A stretch of 64,000 bases of DNA from Paralichthys olivaceus (Eukaryota; Chordata; Actinopteri; Pleuronectiformes; Paralichthyidae): assembly GCF_024713975.1 (NCBI RefSeq), contig NC_091107.1, positions 15,303,501 to 15,367,500 of the forward strand. Reading direction: 5' to 3'. Each line of letters opens with the position of its first letter. The first letter of the stretch is position 1. The translations under genes and the position numbers were made by a program. The notes under the pieces were generated by a model, which was given only the letters and a program-made list of their open reading frames with translations, was not told the origin of the DNA and did no database searches. This document shows, one piece after another, positions 12,600 to 29,819 of this stretch.

Positions 12600-15500
12600 G
12601 TTTTTCTTTATTTATGGAGAGAAACACATTTTGTCATTAAGACTTACATTTTGTTTGAGCCCACAGACCCAAATAATCTATCCTTATATATTTTGGTCTA
12701 TAAAAGCAATTCTCTCCAGTTAGTGTGGATTACAATACTGCAGATCATCACAACACAAAAAAAAACTTGCTTTTTATATTTCCCTTTTCACATTGCAGAC
12801 ACAGACGGTCTGTAGGAGACCAACACAACTTCAGAAAGGTGACCACTCAATTTCTCAGAATTAGAAAACAACCAAGTGATTTTAAATGTCTGTAACCTGA
12901 GTAATACACTGTATATATGTACAGTCTGTTAAAATGTGTGTGCCTCTGTCAAAGCATTTTCTGCACCAAGTATTTTTTTTTTTTAATTATACTGTAATTC
13001 AAACTGCGAAACACCAAATGACCACAAACATTTGTGTTTGATTCAATTATCACTTTGGTCTTGATCTTAGCCACTAACAACCAATTCTCTTCTTAAAGTA
13101 ATTTTATCAGTCTCAGCATTTGGAAATAAGCAGTGGTCTAATGCTAACTGGCCTCAGACACCAAAAAAATCATTAAATTACAGATGGTGAATAATTCAAT
13201 ATTAATCACAATTCAACACAGCTTTGCTCTGCCAACATACAGGGTTAGTCATTAAATCAACTGCCAAACACTTCATTGAATTTAGGCCTGAAAAGGATCT
13301 GTATCTTGAAAGAACATTAAACATAAATCTGAGTAAAACCTGACACTGAATTTAACAGCCAGCATCAGGCTGTCTGTGATAAACTCATCTGCTTCATTCT
13401 GATCATGTGGTGACGTCATCTGGCACGCAACTACCTGCCAATCACAGATTGAAATGTTTCTTATTCTTTTAATCGTTATTTAAATGTCAGACGAGACACA
13501 GATTTGTGTTTGGTGTTAATTTACTTTTAGTTTATAGGACATGGAAAATAAATCCTTTTGTCCTTCTTAATATATATCATTGCATGACAACCCGTGAGTT
13601 GAAACGTAAGAATTTACATTTGACAAAGCCACCCAAGAAAAACTTTGGCATATTTAATTATAGGCAAGATATATTCAAAAATATTGAAATTCTGATTAAA
13701 ATAGCATAAAGCAGACACGTCAGCTAAGAGGAAATAGATGCACTTATCCAAGGTGCACAGGGTACAACACAGAAATTATTTAGGTATTTGAACAACTGAA
13801 GTAACTGTGACATTAACAAATCGCTTTCTATATATATATACACACACATGTGTGACTATGTACAGAGAGGACACGATGCTTACTGCTGCACACAGGGTAT
13901 CTGTGCACTGGTAGGTAGCAGGTAAATGTCCCTCTAAATTAACTACTGTACCCGGTAAGAGTTAGTACATACCAATGGGCTACTCCCAGTGACACACAGT
14001 GTCACAAACATTATGGCATTGATTGTTTTCCTCTTTATTTAAATAAAACTATTTTCATATTATACATTTCATATTTTTTTTTACATTCAAGGTATAGATA
14101 CAATTTGTATCAACAAGCAAAGGTCAATTCTGAACATTTGTGGCTTAGTTGTTTGCGGCACATTCAAAGGGAGGGTGGGGACAGTGAGCCACCATTCTGG
14201 CTTTTAAGTGTAAAGCAGTAACATACTGGATTGTTTTGTTGAGTTTTTAGCTGTGATAGTAAAGGTTTTACTTTTAGATTAGAAGAGATCAATGGCCCAG
14301 TGAAAACAGAGTCTTTCTGCAAATAGTCTGAGCTACAGGGACATTTAAATATTTGAAATATCTGAAACAATTAAAGTTCCACATTTTCCTTATCTGGACA
14401 AAAATGTCCTAATGCCCAAATGGGAATTTTTAAATTTGAGTCTTTAAAAATGTAGAATTGCTTATATCAATGCTGTTATTATGGGAAATGCAAATTGTCC
14501 ATGAGTCCATTTTATGTAATGACAGAAGTTCAAGCAGTGTGGAACTGTGTCAGAAACTAGTGACACAAGTTTGTGAGCAAAATGAGCTAAATTAAATGTA
14601 TCCATATTTTTGTAAAACAAAAAACAAACTGGGTTAAAAAATGTAACAGGATCCATCCAAATTTAATTTGATATTATTTCATGTGGCTTAGGAATCTTTA
14701 ATATAATTATGGATTCATTATTTGGCACACATGTCAGAACACCACTCAATGTCATGACTAATGTAGCAGTTCACAGCAAAAAATAAACAATATCTATAAT
14801 TTTCACATTGATAAAATAACCACTACAATAAAACCCTGGCAATTTTCATTTTGGTCAGTTTGTGTTGCTTGTGACCTATGTTATAATTACCAATTCCTTA
14901 TCACATATAAAGTAAATGCAGTCTGAGATCATCTGGGCGACTGACTCTTCCAGTGTTTAGGTTAAAGAAGGATTTCACAATCACTAGAAAACTAGAATTT
15001 AATCAGTGGCAGATTACTTCATTATTTTTGCAAATTTCTTTTTGTAATATGACAATTCAACGATCTCAAGGAGAAAGGACGGCACGCAAACTTTGAGCCA
15101 AATGCCAGAAACAACCTTGACAGCAGCCTTGCAATCTGATTGTTTCACATGAAGAAACATTTAGGCAGGTTGTTTCACCTTCTCATGAACAGACCGCCGG
15201 CCCCAAGTGGCCTCGTCTTTTTTCATGAAAAAACAAGTCAGCAAAGCCCAAAATTCATTTGGGCAAAAACACATTCAATTTTTTTTTCTTTATGTCTGCT
15301 CATATACCAAGGTTGTACCTAAACATTGTAAAGAAATATATATTTTAGAAGCACCACCAATGAGACAAAAGTCAGGCTCACACAATTAGCCCTGTTAAAG
15401 AGTAATACCACTCAGTTTAAAAATTCTCAAACTATTATTATTTATTTTTTTTGTAATCACAAAATCACAGGATAAATTAAACAGGTCTGTGACGCCATCA

Positions 15501-18500
15501 AATCAAAGTTGGATGATACTCCATTTAGTAAAAATGGGAGCCAAACGTTCTGTTTGAAAACAGCATCACTTCACTGTGTTTTCAAATATTTTTTAAGATA
15601 ATAAAACACCAAAACAAGAAACTGTCCCCTTGTCATTTTTATCCAACTCACAATGGAGTCTTTAAGACAAGGGTACCCCATGCAATACTATACTGTAAAT
15701 TTGTAATGCTCAGTCATGCATGTAGGCCTAGAGGTACCAAACCTGAATCCTGAAATTAAGTGGCATTTCCCTTTAAATGCATTCTCAGACATCCTCTTGC
15801 TATTAGGGTCGTCTTTACGTTATGTTACAACTTCTTTGCAGTTGTAGGGCTGAATGTTTCTTGCACCCTTTACGGACAAACATCACTTTATCTGACTAAA
15901 GCTGCATCATGTAAAGCCACCCTATTAGCCCAGATTTCTAGATCTCAAGGTGCATAACAAGCATAAACACAAAAAAGTACAACGTTTTGCAATGCTATCT
16001 CCACGTACAACTGTACAAAACTGTTTTTTTTTTAAGGTACTACATGTTACATGTAGGATTTTTTGTAGGACAAAATAGATCTTCACTTGAGAGGAGACTC
16101 TTGCCTATAACCACTGGTTTTTGGCAGGAAAAGACTGATAATAAGAAAACTGAAAGCATCCTGAGAGCAATGTGCTGCAAGGCACATCCCAACCCTTCCA
16201 TGATCCTTGCCCTGGAGACTGGTTGCAGGTATGATGCATACTGTTTGTCTGGTTTTCAGCTCCCCCCTTCCCCAAACAAAATAAGATTTCCCTTGCCAGC
16301 ATTTTTTTTCTAGCATTCACTTTTTTTTTGTACAGTTATTGAAACTTCATCATACTCTACATAATATCACAAAATGAGTCTGATATTTCAACTCATTCCA
16401 AGGCCCAACCGCTTTTTATCATTTTATTAAACAAAAGTAACATCAGGTAAATATTCAGTCTGTTTTTCAGAATTCATTGTGCAAACATTTAAACTGTGAT
16501 GTAAACACTGTTTCCTTCTCTATAGAGAAAATTGTCCCTACCTAAGTCTCATCACAGCCCCGTGTATTTCATATGTTTCATTATGTAGACATGCACATGA
16601 GAAACAGGTTGAATCAGGTTAAGGCATGATATTGGCCAAATCGATCAGATGCAAATGTATTTATTTCAAATCCGAGCTAACATGCAGTTTTATCAGAAAG
16701 CAGATAGGCCCGCTCTCTCCTCCACACTGTCAAACCTGTATGTGTATTTAATGTGTTAAAATAGAAGTCAAGTGTTTTTTTTAATTTGGACTGATGGTTA
16801 AGTAAAAGGCTTGGCTCTGTCATAGGACAGCATGTTTTATTGTTGAATGCCTGTCGAAGGTTGTTCAGTATAAACTGGATTTAAAGGTACAGTGTGTAGA
16901 ATTTTGTGATATCTAGTGGTGAAGTTCCATGTTGCAGCTAATACCCCTCACCTCACCCTCCCTTTCCAAACATGAAAAAGAACCTGCGGCAGCCTTCAGT
17001 TGTTATAAAAACTCAAAAGGTTTAGTTTGACCAGTTTGCACTACTGTAAAAAAATCATGGCGGCCTCCATAGAAAGGACCCCCCTTGATGTAAATATGAA
17101 GTATTTAAATATAAAGGGCCTTTTCTGGGGTGGAGAAAACTACAATTTGTACAATTTAGATGAAACAAACTAGTGAAAACATCATGAGGATTATTCTACA
17201 TTAAATATCGGCCAATAGTTCCCTTTCACTTAAATCTTACACACTGGACCTTTAATTATTCTGAACGGACACAAATAACAATTTGCTTTCATTACTGCCA
17301 AAGTAATGACACGTTTGCCATCCTGGATCTCTAACAAGCACAAACTAAAACAAAATCTATAAAATCTATATCAATGTTTCTCTTTATGTCTTAAACTGAT
17401 ATAATAACCAGGTTTCTCATTTTTCATGTCAGAAGGAGATAAAGGCTGGAAATCATCAAACCACTTAAGTGCATGTAAAATTAGTATTTGAAAAGTTAAC
17501 CTGTTTCTAAAAACTAACTTCTCCACTGACAACTTGAAGGAGTCACTTAGAGCAACTGAGATAAAGTGAATATTTTCACATTGAAATGAATCAGCACAGA
17601 ATATTGGACAAATATATAAATAGAAAAATCCTGGATGTGGCATCCAATAAAAAGTTTTACTATACACTATAGGAAATGATCCAAACACAGATAGTTAGTT
17701 TATGCTATAATCCAATCAATCCTGTTAACCAAAATGTTAAGTTATATAGAATGCTAACGCTATATAAATTCTTTTTTTGGCATTATTTAGCAGCTTATAA
17801 ATGACTTTGAAACAATGGCTTTTGTGTGATCTATGTACATAAATATGTGCACATGTATACAAGTCAAATCTCTTTTTTGGCTCGTTTTTTGTGCACTGTC
17901 AAAATCTACCAAAATAGTAGCTTTGTTACGTGAGGCTGAGAAAATATATCTCTTTAGATACTGAGATAGTGCTTTACATTTGAAAGTATAGGAGGCTTCA
18001 ACGACTTCTATTTCCATTGAAACCAATCAGACAATGACTAAAGCGTGAGGTCATTCAGATATAAGGCCATTAAATGTCATAGTTCATGCTGTGAGGTTAT
18101 GTGCCCACCTCCTTTTTACTTCTCTTCAAAATAAACACACAAAAAAAGAAAAGAATTATTTACAGCAGAGGCAGACCTAAGCTATGTTATTTATAGTTCC
18201 ACTGCACCAGAAACACTTTAGATTCCTTTCATAACACATTCACAGGGCCTGAACAAGATCTTCAAAAAAGTACATGGTGTACAAATGTCAATGTACTTTC
18301 CATGTCAGATTTAATAAGGCAAATATGGGAGACGATGCTGAGTTATTTCTTCCTATCAGGACTGTGCTGCCACGTAGCAAAGCTTTTTACTGATCGGCTT
18401 AGTTCACACTTACTCACAAAAGGACAAAGTTCAGTATTACACTAGCGAGCTACATTAGTACTGTTTCTTACATTATTTATTCATGAAATTATTTGTTAAA

Positions 18501-18978
18501 TATTGAACACTTTGGGGGCTCCACATAATTTTATTTACAATGTAATCAATTGAAGATCAATTGATCTGAGGGACATTCAACAGTCCTGTTAAATGTTAGC
18601 AGATGATAATGACTGAAGCTTAAGTTTAACCATGAATATGGTGGGAAGCTGCTGTGCAGCTCCTGCTCAGGTTGTATGAATGTGTTATGAACCATATTTC
18701 TAATAAGGTAGATCACTATATCAACTTCGTATATGAAACAAATCTTAAAATTCAACTTACACTTATCAGACAATCTTCCTCTATGCTGACTCAGCTGTCA
18801 TCTTAGTGATGTGACATGTGATCACTAGATGTCCCGTCAGACATTTAAAAAAAATTTACTAAACTCCTGAGGGGATATGTTGCACATGCAGCAACTTTGA
18901 ACAAGTGCCTATCTTTACTATTAAAATCCCTACTTTCCCTCATCACATCACTTTTGAGTGTTTCATGTGGTGAACTGC
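12600..18978 (-). other. zc3h12b: probable long 3' UTR and downstream flank of zc3h12b
   Basis: AT-rich region immediately downstream of the zc3h12b stop codon, without other genes. Several AATAAA-type signals are present on the minus strand (for example near 12607 and 14034), so the transcript end cannot be fixed. The family is known for long, regulated 3' UTRs. One TTAA-flanked element has inserted at 16.9-17.3 kb. No RNA gene was recognised. Confidence 0.4.
16881..17255 (+). mobile_element. TTAA-flanked short inverted-repeat element, copy B
   Basis: Begins TTAAAGGTACAGTGTGTAG and ends with the near-complement ACACTGGACCTTTAA. It is alignable end to end with copy C. Inner words such as TTCCAAACATGAAAAAGAAC and AACATCATGAGGATTATTCT are identical between B and C. 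Confidence 0.85.
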
Positions 18979-22242
<3,264 letters not shown>

Positions 22243-25200
22243 CACGTTTGTCTTGACACCTCAGATTTCCACCCCATGCTTCCTCACCTCCACTGCAACC
22301 ACGGAATCATACTCAGTGCTGGACTTTAGCACTACAGGCTGTTTGAGGAAAGCAACACGCACTAGTGAGCAGGCTTAATCAAACTATGTGATCCTGAAAG
22401 ACAGCAAAAACACAATGGGAAGTATCAGTTAGAGATTCAACTGGGTTCAACTTTTACATACAGCCAAAAACTATTTTGAAAGAAACAATTTGCCTCTGTT
22501 CCCATAGATTTATTTTGTTGGCCCATCTAAAAAATTGTGAACAAATTAAATTGTTAAATGACAAAGATCTGCACAGCAAATAAGATCAAAGAGCAGAAAG
22601 ATATTAGTGTCTAAATGATACATTCCTGTACAATTGTTCATTGGCTCGAAAAATCTATCATCTTTAAATGTGCCAACAACTCCTCAGCTCCCTCATTTTC
22701 TACCCTACTTGTGGTTGATCAATTTATTCTCCATCTATGGGAAACTATGGGGTAACAGTCAGTTCTATTCAGAGAGATGGAACATAAAAGTCCCCTGCCC
22801 AAATTAACACATGCACACTCTCTCTGTCCAACTGTGTTTTAGTGTCTGTTGTTCACAAACATCTAAACAAATCTGGTTCGATGTTTGGTATGCAGTTTTG
22901 CGGTGTCTGCCAAGCCTACAGGCTACACATTTTCACTCATTATCTGACTCATAGCAACAAACTTATTGAAACTTGCTAATTTGAAACCAATTATGTACTT
23001 TAAGCTTTAACTAACTTCCCATTCAAACTTGAGCAAAGTTTCTGTTAACTCATTTCCCCTGGTTATTGTGTAGGGAGAAATCTTTCCACATGACAGATAA
23101 CAGAAATGTGAAGTTTTACAACTCTAATTGATACATAATGACAGTTTCCTCCACCTCATAAATTTCATAGAGGTTGTCTTATTTATCTGTTTTGTGTTGT
23201 GGATATTACATAAACTATTGTATTTATTCACAATAAACTCATTTAAAAAACAGTGTGACTGATCTCTTATGCAGGTGTTAAATAGAAAATTCAGATGCAA
23301 CAGTTTCCACTTGACATTCCTGTCTCTCAGTCTTATTGTTTAAAAAATGAAAACTCGTCTTTCACAAGATGTCTTAATGTCAGGTACTGCAAAACAACCC
23401 TCGCCTCTATGAGCACAAAAGCCTTATTGCCTCACAAGAAACCTCCAAGCCAGCCAGACACACTAAGTGTGGGCTGAACAGTGTATCCCAGTGTATCCCC
23501 ATGTATCACCTAAAGCCACCTGATAGACAGTCTCAATTTGAACAGAGTGGGGTGTGGGCCATATAAACCACACAACACTGTTAATAACTGCAAGTGTGCT
23601 TATAAAAATATATATATAATCAAAATTATTCTATTAACAAGTGCATTCACGAGCAGAAATGCGACACTACTTCCTCCCAGTCTTGCAGAGGGTAGAATAC
23701 AGCCAGCATCGAGCTTCAAGAGGCGCAGCCCATGATGTGCGTTGCTTAGCAACACAGCCTTGTCATCAGCTAACTCCTTTTTACCAGTCACGACTAACAC
23801 AAACACAGCTCATCATCTCTCTTCAGGCAGCCAGTAAATGCAGAACACTTACGGCTACATTACAACTCTACACCCAAACTCTTGAGGCAGCACCTTTTTC
23901 AATAAAACATTATATTACGTAGACATCTATCAGTGCTGATCATTGCAAAAAAAAAAAAAACTCAATCTGGATTCCTACATGTATATAAATCATTCTCTGA
24001 CCAATGTATTGGTGTGAGATTTCTACTTTCAGCATTGGTTCATGCAAAAAAAAACTAAACAAACCTGAACTGCCACTGACTAAAGCATGACAGATATTTT
24101 GAGGGTCAATTTATGACAATAAGAATATACTGTTTAATTTAATTTTTTGTGTAAGCTTACAGCATCAGTGGAACATTATGTCACAATACTGAATAATTAG
24201 TATGACTACGATGAGAGCAAAGTAAGGATTGAACACTTACAAACAAATACCTGAATGGATGTTGAGGTAATGTGGGGAACTACTTCGATGCGACAAAATT
24301 TCACACAGCCCACTGTCATCTATCACATTTTATGACCACATCAGTACATGGTGAAGGAAGCAGAGCTCTTCCAGTCATTTTCCTTCCACCTCCAGATTCA
24401 TAGGCTTAGACTCAGCAAGGCCTCCAGACTATCACTGCACGTATGCACAGACTCATGTAGTCCTGTTTCATAGCAACAAGTGAAACAGGTCCCTGAAGCC
24501 ATCTTCTACATTGCTGACCCTACATTACATCCAGTACGGAACAGGAATGTGGTCAGCTATTGTTGCATTTATTGCTTGGGTTGTTAGATATCGTAAAATC
24601 CTCTTGTTTTCTTGGAAATGACCCAGCAGTTAGACAGAAGACCATGTGCTTGTTGCTGTGACATAAGTACCACCAACACCATACACAGAGTAAAGTCATC
24701 GTTGCTAAGGTGAAAGACTTTCCATTGTCATGTACTTCCAGCTTCCCTCAATCACTTCAACACCTGGTCACTGCGTTATGAACAACCAACCCTATATTAA
24801 TGTAGATTTTTAGGACATATAGATACTAAATAATCTGATAACCAAGGGAAAGACACATTAAATGGTCATCCATGATATGTAACAAAGAAAAACAATGTGA
24901 CGTAATTTCATTCGGAGCATTTACCAGATGATAGTACTGCCATCTCCTTTTATAATCATTTGAGGAGTGACATCTCTCCTTCTACAGGATATGTTGGCTG
25001 CTCATTTTACATATGAGAAGATGAGCAGACGAACAAAAAAATCCCCAGTATGAAACCAGAAGATTTTTTTTCAATGTTCCGACACTTAACCAAGATAGAC
25101 AGATGTCTCAGTGATACAAAGTAAATCATATAACCTGTTGCTCAACATAAACCCAGACAGAAGTATACATTTTGTGTGAGATTTGCAGTTTATATCTAAG

Positions 25201-26360
25201 CGGCTGGCTGTCACTTATCATTTGCGATGGATACAGCAACGTCAAGTTTTCATTCAGATTTACACACGTTTATCAAGTGTTATTTGAGAGTGTTGAAGTG
25301 TTTCACATTAGAAAAATAAAAACCAGGTTCATTACACCTCTGTATGAATCAACTAACACATTCCCATCTTAATATTATAGGTCATAAAGTCCTGATCAAC
25401 TTTGGTTTATCGATGTGAGCTTCTTCTCAACCAGTATTAAGTTTTGTTTCGATTAAATGTAGGGCTTTTTAAATAGAGTTTGAGATTTAAAAACCAATCC
25501 AGCAGGTTGTGTTTAAGTGAGTGGGAAACATTCAAACTAAAAGTGGAAATGATTGATGACAATGTTCAGACACTTTGACTTCCCTTAACACCAAACTACA
25601 ACCAATTGAAAACAGAGCGTTTGATTACAATGACAGTGACCGTGGAGGAAAGCTCCTGAACGGATGTTATGTTATTACAATCATCACGTCGATACAAATC
25701 TAAGTGGAGAGCTGGGTCTCATTAGCAGCAGCAGCATCCTGAGTTGAGAGGGATGAAATGGAGGAAGGTTGAACAAGAGATTTCATACTTACAATCCTCG
25801 GATGGAATAACGTGATAAGAATAACTGAGGCACACGACGTCAGCTTTGTGGATGAATTGATTAGAGTTGACTGCTGTGATGCCCTTAGGCCCCGAGTAAC
25901 GGTTAGCACCCGCTAACGGGCTGATCTAACGTTACCCACCGGTCAGCTGGAGAGTCACCGCTCCAACTGAACAAGCTAACCCACTTCTTGTTGTTAGCAC
26001 ACGGCTGCACAGTGGTTATAATAGCGGTAACTGTTGCTGCGAGCTAACGCCAACCACTCCGCTTGACAGGCAACCCTGCTGGGTTGAGTTAACGGGAACC
26101 TTAGCATAGCGAGCTAGGCAAGCTAACGCTCAGCGGTGATGGCAGCGGCTCCACAGGCTCCAATGCTAACGCTGGTTAGCTTTAGCTGCTAAACGTGCTA
26201 ACATCTTCTTTGCCGAGAATACCACAGTTAAGTTGAGATAAAAGTTGACGGTGGTTTCGTGTTTGTGAGCGAGGCGAAAGCGCCGCGGAGCGACACGGCT
26301 CTCTGCATGACCTGCGCGTAAATCACCGGCGTCGCTCGGTTCTCACGGAGCTCAGCTCAC
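22243..26360 (-). other. zc3h12b: zc3h12b 5' UTR segment and intron 1
   Basis: Inferred. A pyrimidine-rich acceptor (TTTCCTCAAACAG) ends at 22339, giving a 96-nt untranslated stretch before the ATG. The donor that best pairs with it is at 26360 (CAACAAG then GTGAGC), making an intron of about 4 kb. The intron is AT-rich with no recognised gene; its right end (25.9-26.3 kb) is GC-rich and dense in GCTAACG words, as expected beside a CpG-rich promoter. Confidence 0.55.
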
Positions 26361-26460
26361 CTTGTTGCTGTCATCCTCTTCGCCTCAGCGCTTGTGTTTT
26401 GCTGCCATTGGCGCTGTCGCAGTTTGCTCCGGGTTGCCAGATAACGCGAGGGAAACAAGT
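26361..26460 (-). promoter_or_regulatory. zc3h12b: zc3h12b non-coding first exon and promoter
   Basis: CpG-rich block with a good minus-strand donor at its left edge. A GCCAAT motif is present at about 26405-26413 on the minus strand. The exact start site is not visible. After splicing to 22338, an ATG in this exon would open a six-codon upstream frame ending TAG, which might dampen translation; this is inference. Confidence 0.5.
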
Positions 26461-28534
26461 AAACCGAGAGGAAACAAGCCGGGGTCAGGAAACTTCATCT
26501 GTAGCCTCCACATACTCAAAGAGATGTTTTACCAACGCGGCGATTTGTTATTAACCATGTCTGTGAATAATAAGGATCCCTAACACTGATCAGCAGCAAA
26601 TAAGCAAAGACATCGTCATTAATTCCCAGTAGAGTACAGACACAAATAACTTTATTATAGACTTAAATTTGGGTAATTAATTGTAATTCATTTGAGCCAA
26701 CAATAACTAAACCTAATTGAATAACTAAACTCCAAAGTATAATTCCCATACACTTTGAATACATAAGTCTGCAAGCAGATTACACCAATCATGTATTCTT
26801 TTTAAATATAATATGTATCTCATGTACATGCATACAGAAAGGCTGTTTGTTGTCATCAATGATATATCCATGTTTGTTGTGGGCCCTCAGGAGCCTTTCC
26901 TAGACTCATATTTCAAAACTGAAAAAGTGCACTGAAAGGTCGACATTGTGTTTGAAAGCCTGAAGTCTAATAAACATGTTTTGCATGACTGAAACCAAGT
27001 TTTGAAGCCATGTTTTAATAAGATCAAACACATTTTATCTCTGTCAACATTATTTTGTATTCAATTTTCCGTCTTCAAAACTGCGACACTTTTTTCAGTG
27101 TTTCTTCAGCACACTTAAGTTTCAAATGTGTCACAGTTCATCAGTTTGTTTTCCAGGTTTGAAACCTTGTAAATTTTGATGTGAAATGGGTTTTCAAAGT
27201 TTTGAAAGGGTGAATCTACACCTGTTCTCCTACTACAATTTTATTTTTACAACATCCACTTAGAGATTCGCCCACACATTTGTGAGCTTCCGACTCACAT
27301 GAATTTCGTCAGCGTCTTCCCCCAGCTCTGATCTGAAACTGAAACGGATGGTCTTAAAAAAGGTCAGCCCTGCCTCTGGCCTCATTGAACTTGGCAGAAA
27401 TGTTAATCTCCCTCATGCCACTAGGCAGAAGCAAGTGAAATAAAATAAAAACAGAAATGCTTTCTTGACATGTTTATTTTCGTGTAAGGCAGTGTTCTAC
27501 TCTGACAAAAATGTAACACACTTTCCAGAAGAATCCTGTGATGTAACATGAATGTAACCTCAATATAAAGAATAGCATAATAAAAAAGAGAACTCAAAGA
27601 GAATATTGCGAATTTGTAATAACCAGTCTAAATACGTTACAGTGTACAAATAGCTGAGAATATAACTACATTTGTTCAATATTACGCCATAAAAAACTAC
27701 ATCATCTGACAGTTTAACTTCTGACCAATAAAAACATTTCAAATCACAACAAAAAAATCGATACAAGGTGAGAATACCAGCTTATATTTTAGCATAACAT
27801 TTCAACAAAACCAAAAAGATTTTTCATTCTATTAGCTTACAGTAACATGTGAAGGGAGTGCATCCTTAAAGTAAGAAATGTGCACTTTACAGGTGGAAAA
27901 CAGCACCGAAGAAAAACAGCAGTCATGTCTAGGGCCAGATTGGCTCATCAGGTCTGAAGCCCGCACAGTAAATTACAGACTATTAGCTTTTTTACCTTGA
28001 TTTCTTTTTACCATTTTATAGACAAGTTTCCAAGCTGTTTCCTTGATGTAAAGCACTTTCATACACACAGTACATTATCTGGAAATGTTCTTGACAAATG
28101 GTGGCTTCCACTTACAACACTGACTTCAGTATGTAAATGAAATCCCAGTCTACCTGTACATTTCCTATTAGATATTTAGAGTTTTTGCCAAATACAAAGA
28201 TATCAAGATGCATGTTGTCTATCCGCCTTTTGAAGGCAGACATTTTGACGTGTCACAGTACAAAAATCACAGGTGTATATGATGATGTTGAGTTTCTAAC
28301 ATACAACAGATGTAAAACAATGGAAAAAATGAATACAAATATCTCAGGATGTAAAGAGGAGCCATACATTTAGAAGACAAAGACCAAGAGACTAACGGGC
28401 TGATGCCAGTGTCAATGTGCTGTAAACAAACACATGATTTCCGCAGCAATTTGTCTTATCTACCACTCACAGAGCTACAAGCCAGTCTCTAATTTACACA
28501 TTCATACAGTTAATAAATGCTGCACTTCTATTAC

Positions 28535-28665
28535 ACTCATGCCGCATAGGCGTCAGGAGCAATTTAGGGCTCAGTTTCTTGCACAAGGACACTTTGGAAG
28601 ATTGAGCAACCAACCTTCTGATTAGTGGACGACCTCAACCGTCTGAGCCACAACTGCCCCATGTT
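28535..28665 (+). repeat. short dispersed-repeat remnant
   Basis: Contains the word series CAATTTAGGG, TTGCACAAGGACACTT, CCTTCTGATTAGTGGACGAC and CTGAGCCAC, which I recognise as a common interspersed motif in fish genomes. The fragment is degenerate, and I cannot assign its class. Confidence 0.45.
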
Positions 28666-28795
28666 AAGTCCTGCCTCCTGCATGCTCTACTTGTAACACA
28701 TCCGTCATCGCCACCCATCGCCTTAATGTTCCGAACATTTTCCTTTGGTTGCGATCATGTCTGACCCGAACAATCTCTTGCTGCATTCTCTATAT

Positions 28796-29635
28796 CAGTG
28801 GTCGCCAACCCATCGATTTTGATCGACTGGTCGATCTCAACAGTCTTCACTGTCGATCCCTGTAACTCTCTGGACTCAATGGCTGCGGTTGCGCCGCAGA
28901 TCAGCTGTGTCGGTTGTCTGTTGTTGACACGGGCAGCGTGTCCACTACTGGCGGAGGAGCTGCTGGTTTATCGACTGCATTTCCTTCAATACAAGTCGGA
29001 TTATGTACTAAAACAAATGTCAGGACACTATGGAATGAAGACATGCATCCTTTGGTGTTGGAAATGCTCTTGTAACAAAGACAGATAAACGTTCACAGCA
29101 GAATAAACAGAGAAAATGATCTGTCACCTGAGTTTTAATGTTTATCTGTTGAATTTATGTCACAGCATTTCTGTTGACCAAATTCATTCTTTTGTTTTAA
29201 TAAAGAGTTTTTTTATATTTGCAGGAGCGTAAGATGCATGGCTTCACACTTTATAGTATTTGTTTTTATTTCAGTACACAGGACTACTTTGATACCGGGA
29301 AATAGTTATATTTATGGCGATATTCAAGACAAAGCCTATGTAAAATCATTGTGCTGCAGTAGCAGATTCTCTGCAGAAGATATTGTTTAACTGAAGCTAA
29401 ATATTGTAAATATGAATTCATATTAATGTGAATATTGTGAATCGAATAGATAAAGTTGCATAACTGCCTTTCTGTGTGTATATTTATGCTCGTACATTAA
29501 GCCTTTGACAGAATTAGCAGAAATAATAAATATGAACCTCCTAAGTGGGTTTTTGGACGATACCAGGGTGGTAGAGCTCAGCTTACGTTTAGAATTAAAA
29601 AGTGATCTTGGGCTTGAAAAGGTTGGTGACCACTG
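28796..29635. mobile_element. non-autonomous hAT-type transposon relic
   Basis: Ends are CAGTGGTCGCCAACC on the left and, on the opposite strand at the right, CAGTGGTCACCAACC: 15-bp terminal inverted repeats with one mismatch. They are flanked by CTCTATAT on the left and CTCTATAC on the right, an 8-bp target duplication with one change. The CAGTGG-type ends and 8-bp duplication are diagnostic of hAT elements. The 840-bp body has only short broken frames, so no transposase is left. Confidence 0.88.
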
Positions 29636-29813
29636 CTCTATACGTAAAAGACAAATTCTGGGTCCATGTCTGAAAACGGATCTGCTCTGAATCGTATCCT
29701 ATAGTGGATTGAGGGACTGCTCCCTGCAAATGAAGATATTCCCCTCAGTGATTCTCCTCTTTTTGTTTCCTAAAAACAATCTACCTTGAAATGATAGAAA
29801 ACAGCTGATGACA

Positions 29814-29819
29814 TTTAAT
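29814..29819 (-). terminator. amer1: possible amer1 polyadenylation signal (ATTAAA)
   Basis: Minus-strand ATTAAA about 560 nt past the amer1 stop codon. It is the nearest plausible signal I saw; weak on its own. Confidence 0.25.

Larger units (their letters stand above)
7560..12600. other. intergenic region between msn and zc3h12b
   Basis: No gene recognised. It holds a diverged tandem repeat (7.95-8.53 kb), a TTAA-flanked element (10.57-10.93 kb), and AT-rich runs with TA repeats near 11.25 and 11.86 kb. In mammals LAS1L lies between these two genes; no LAS1L-like coding exon was seen. A small frame at 9271 with a signal-peptide-like start is listed among the findings. Confidence 0.6.
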
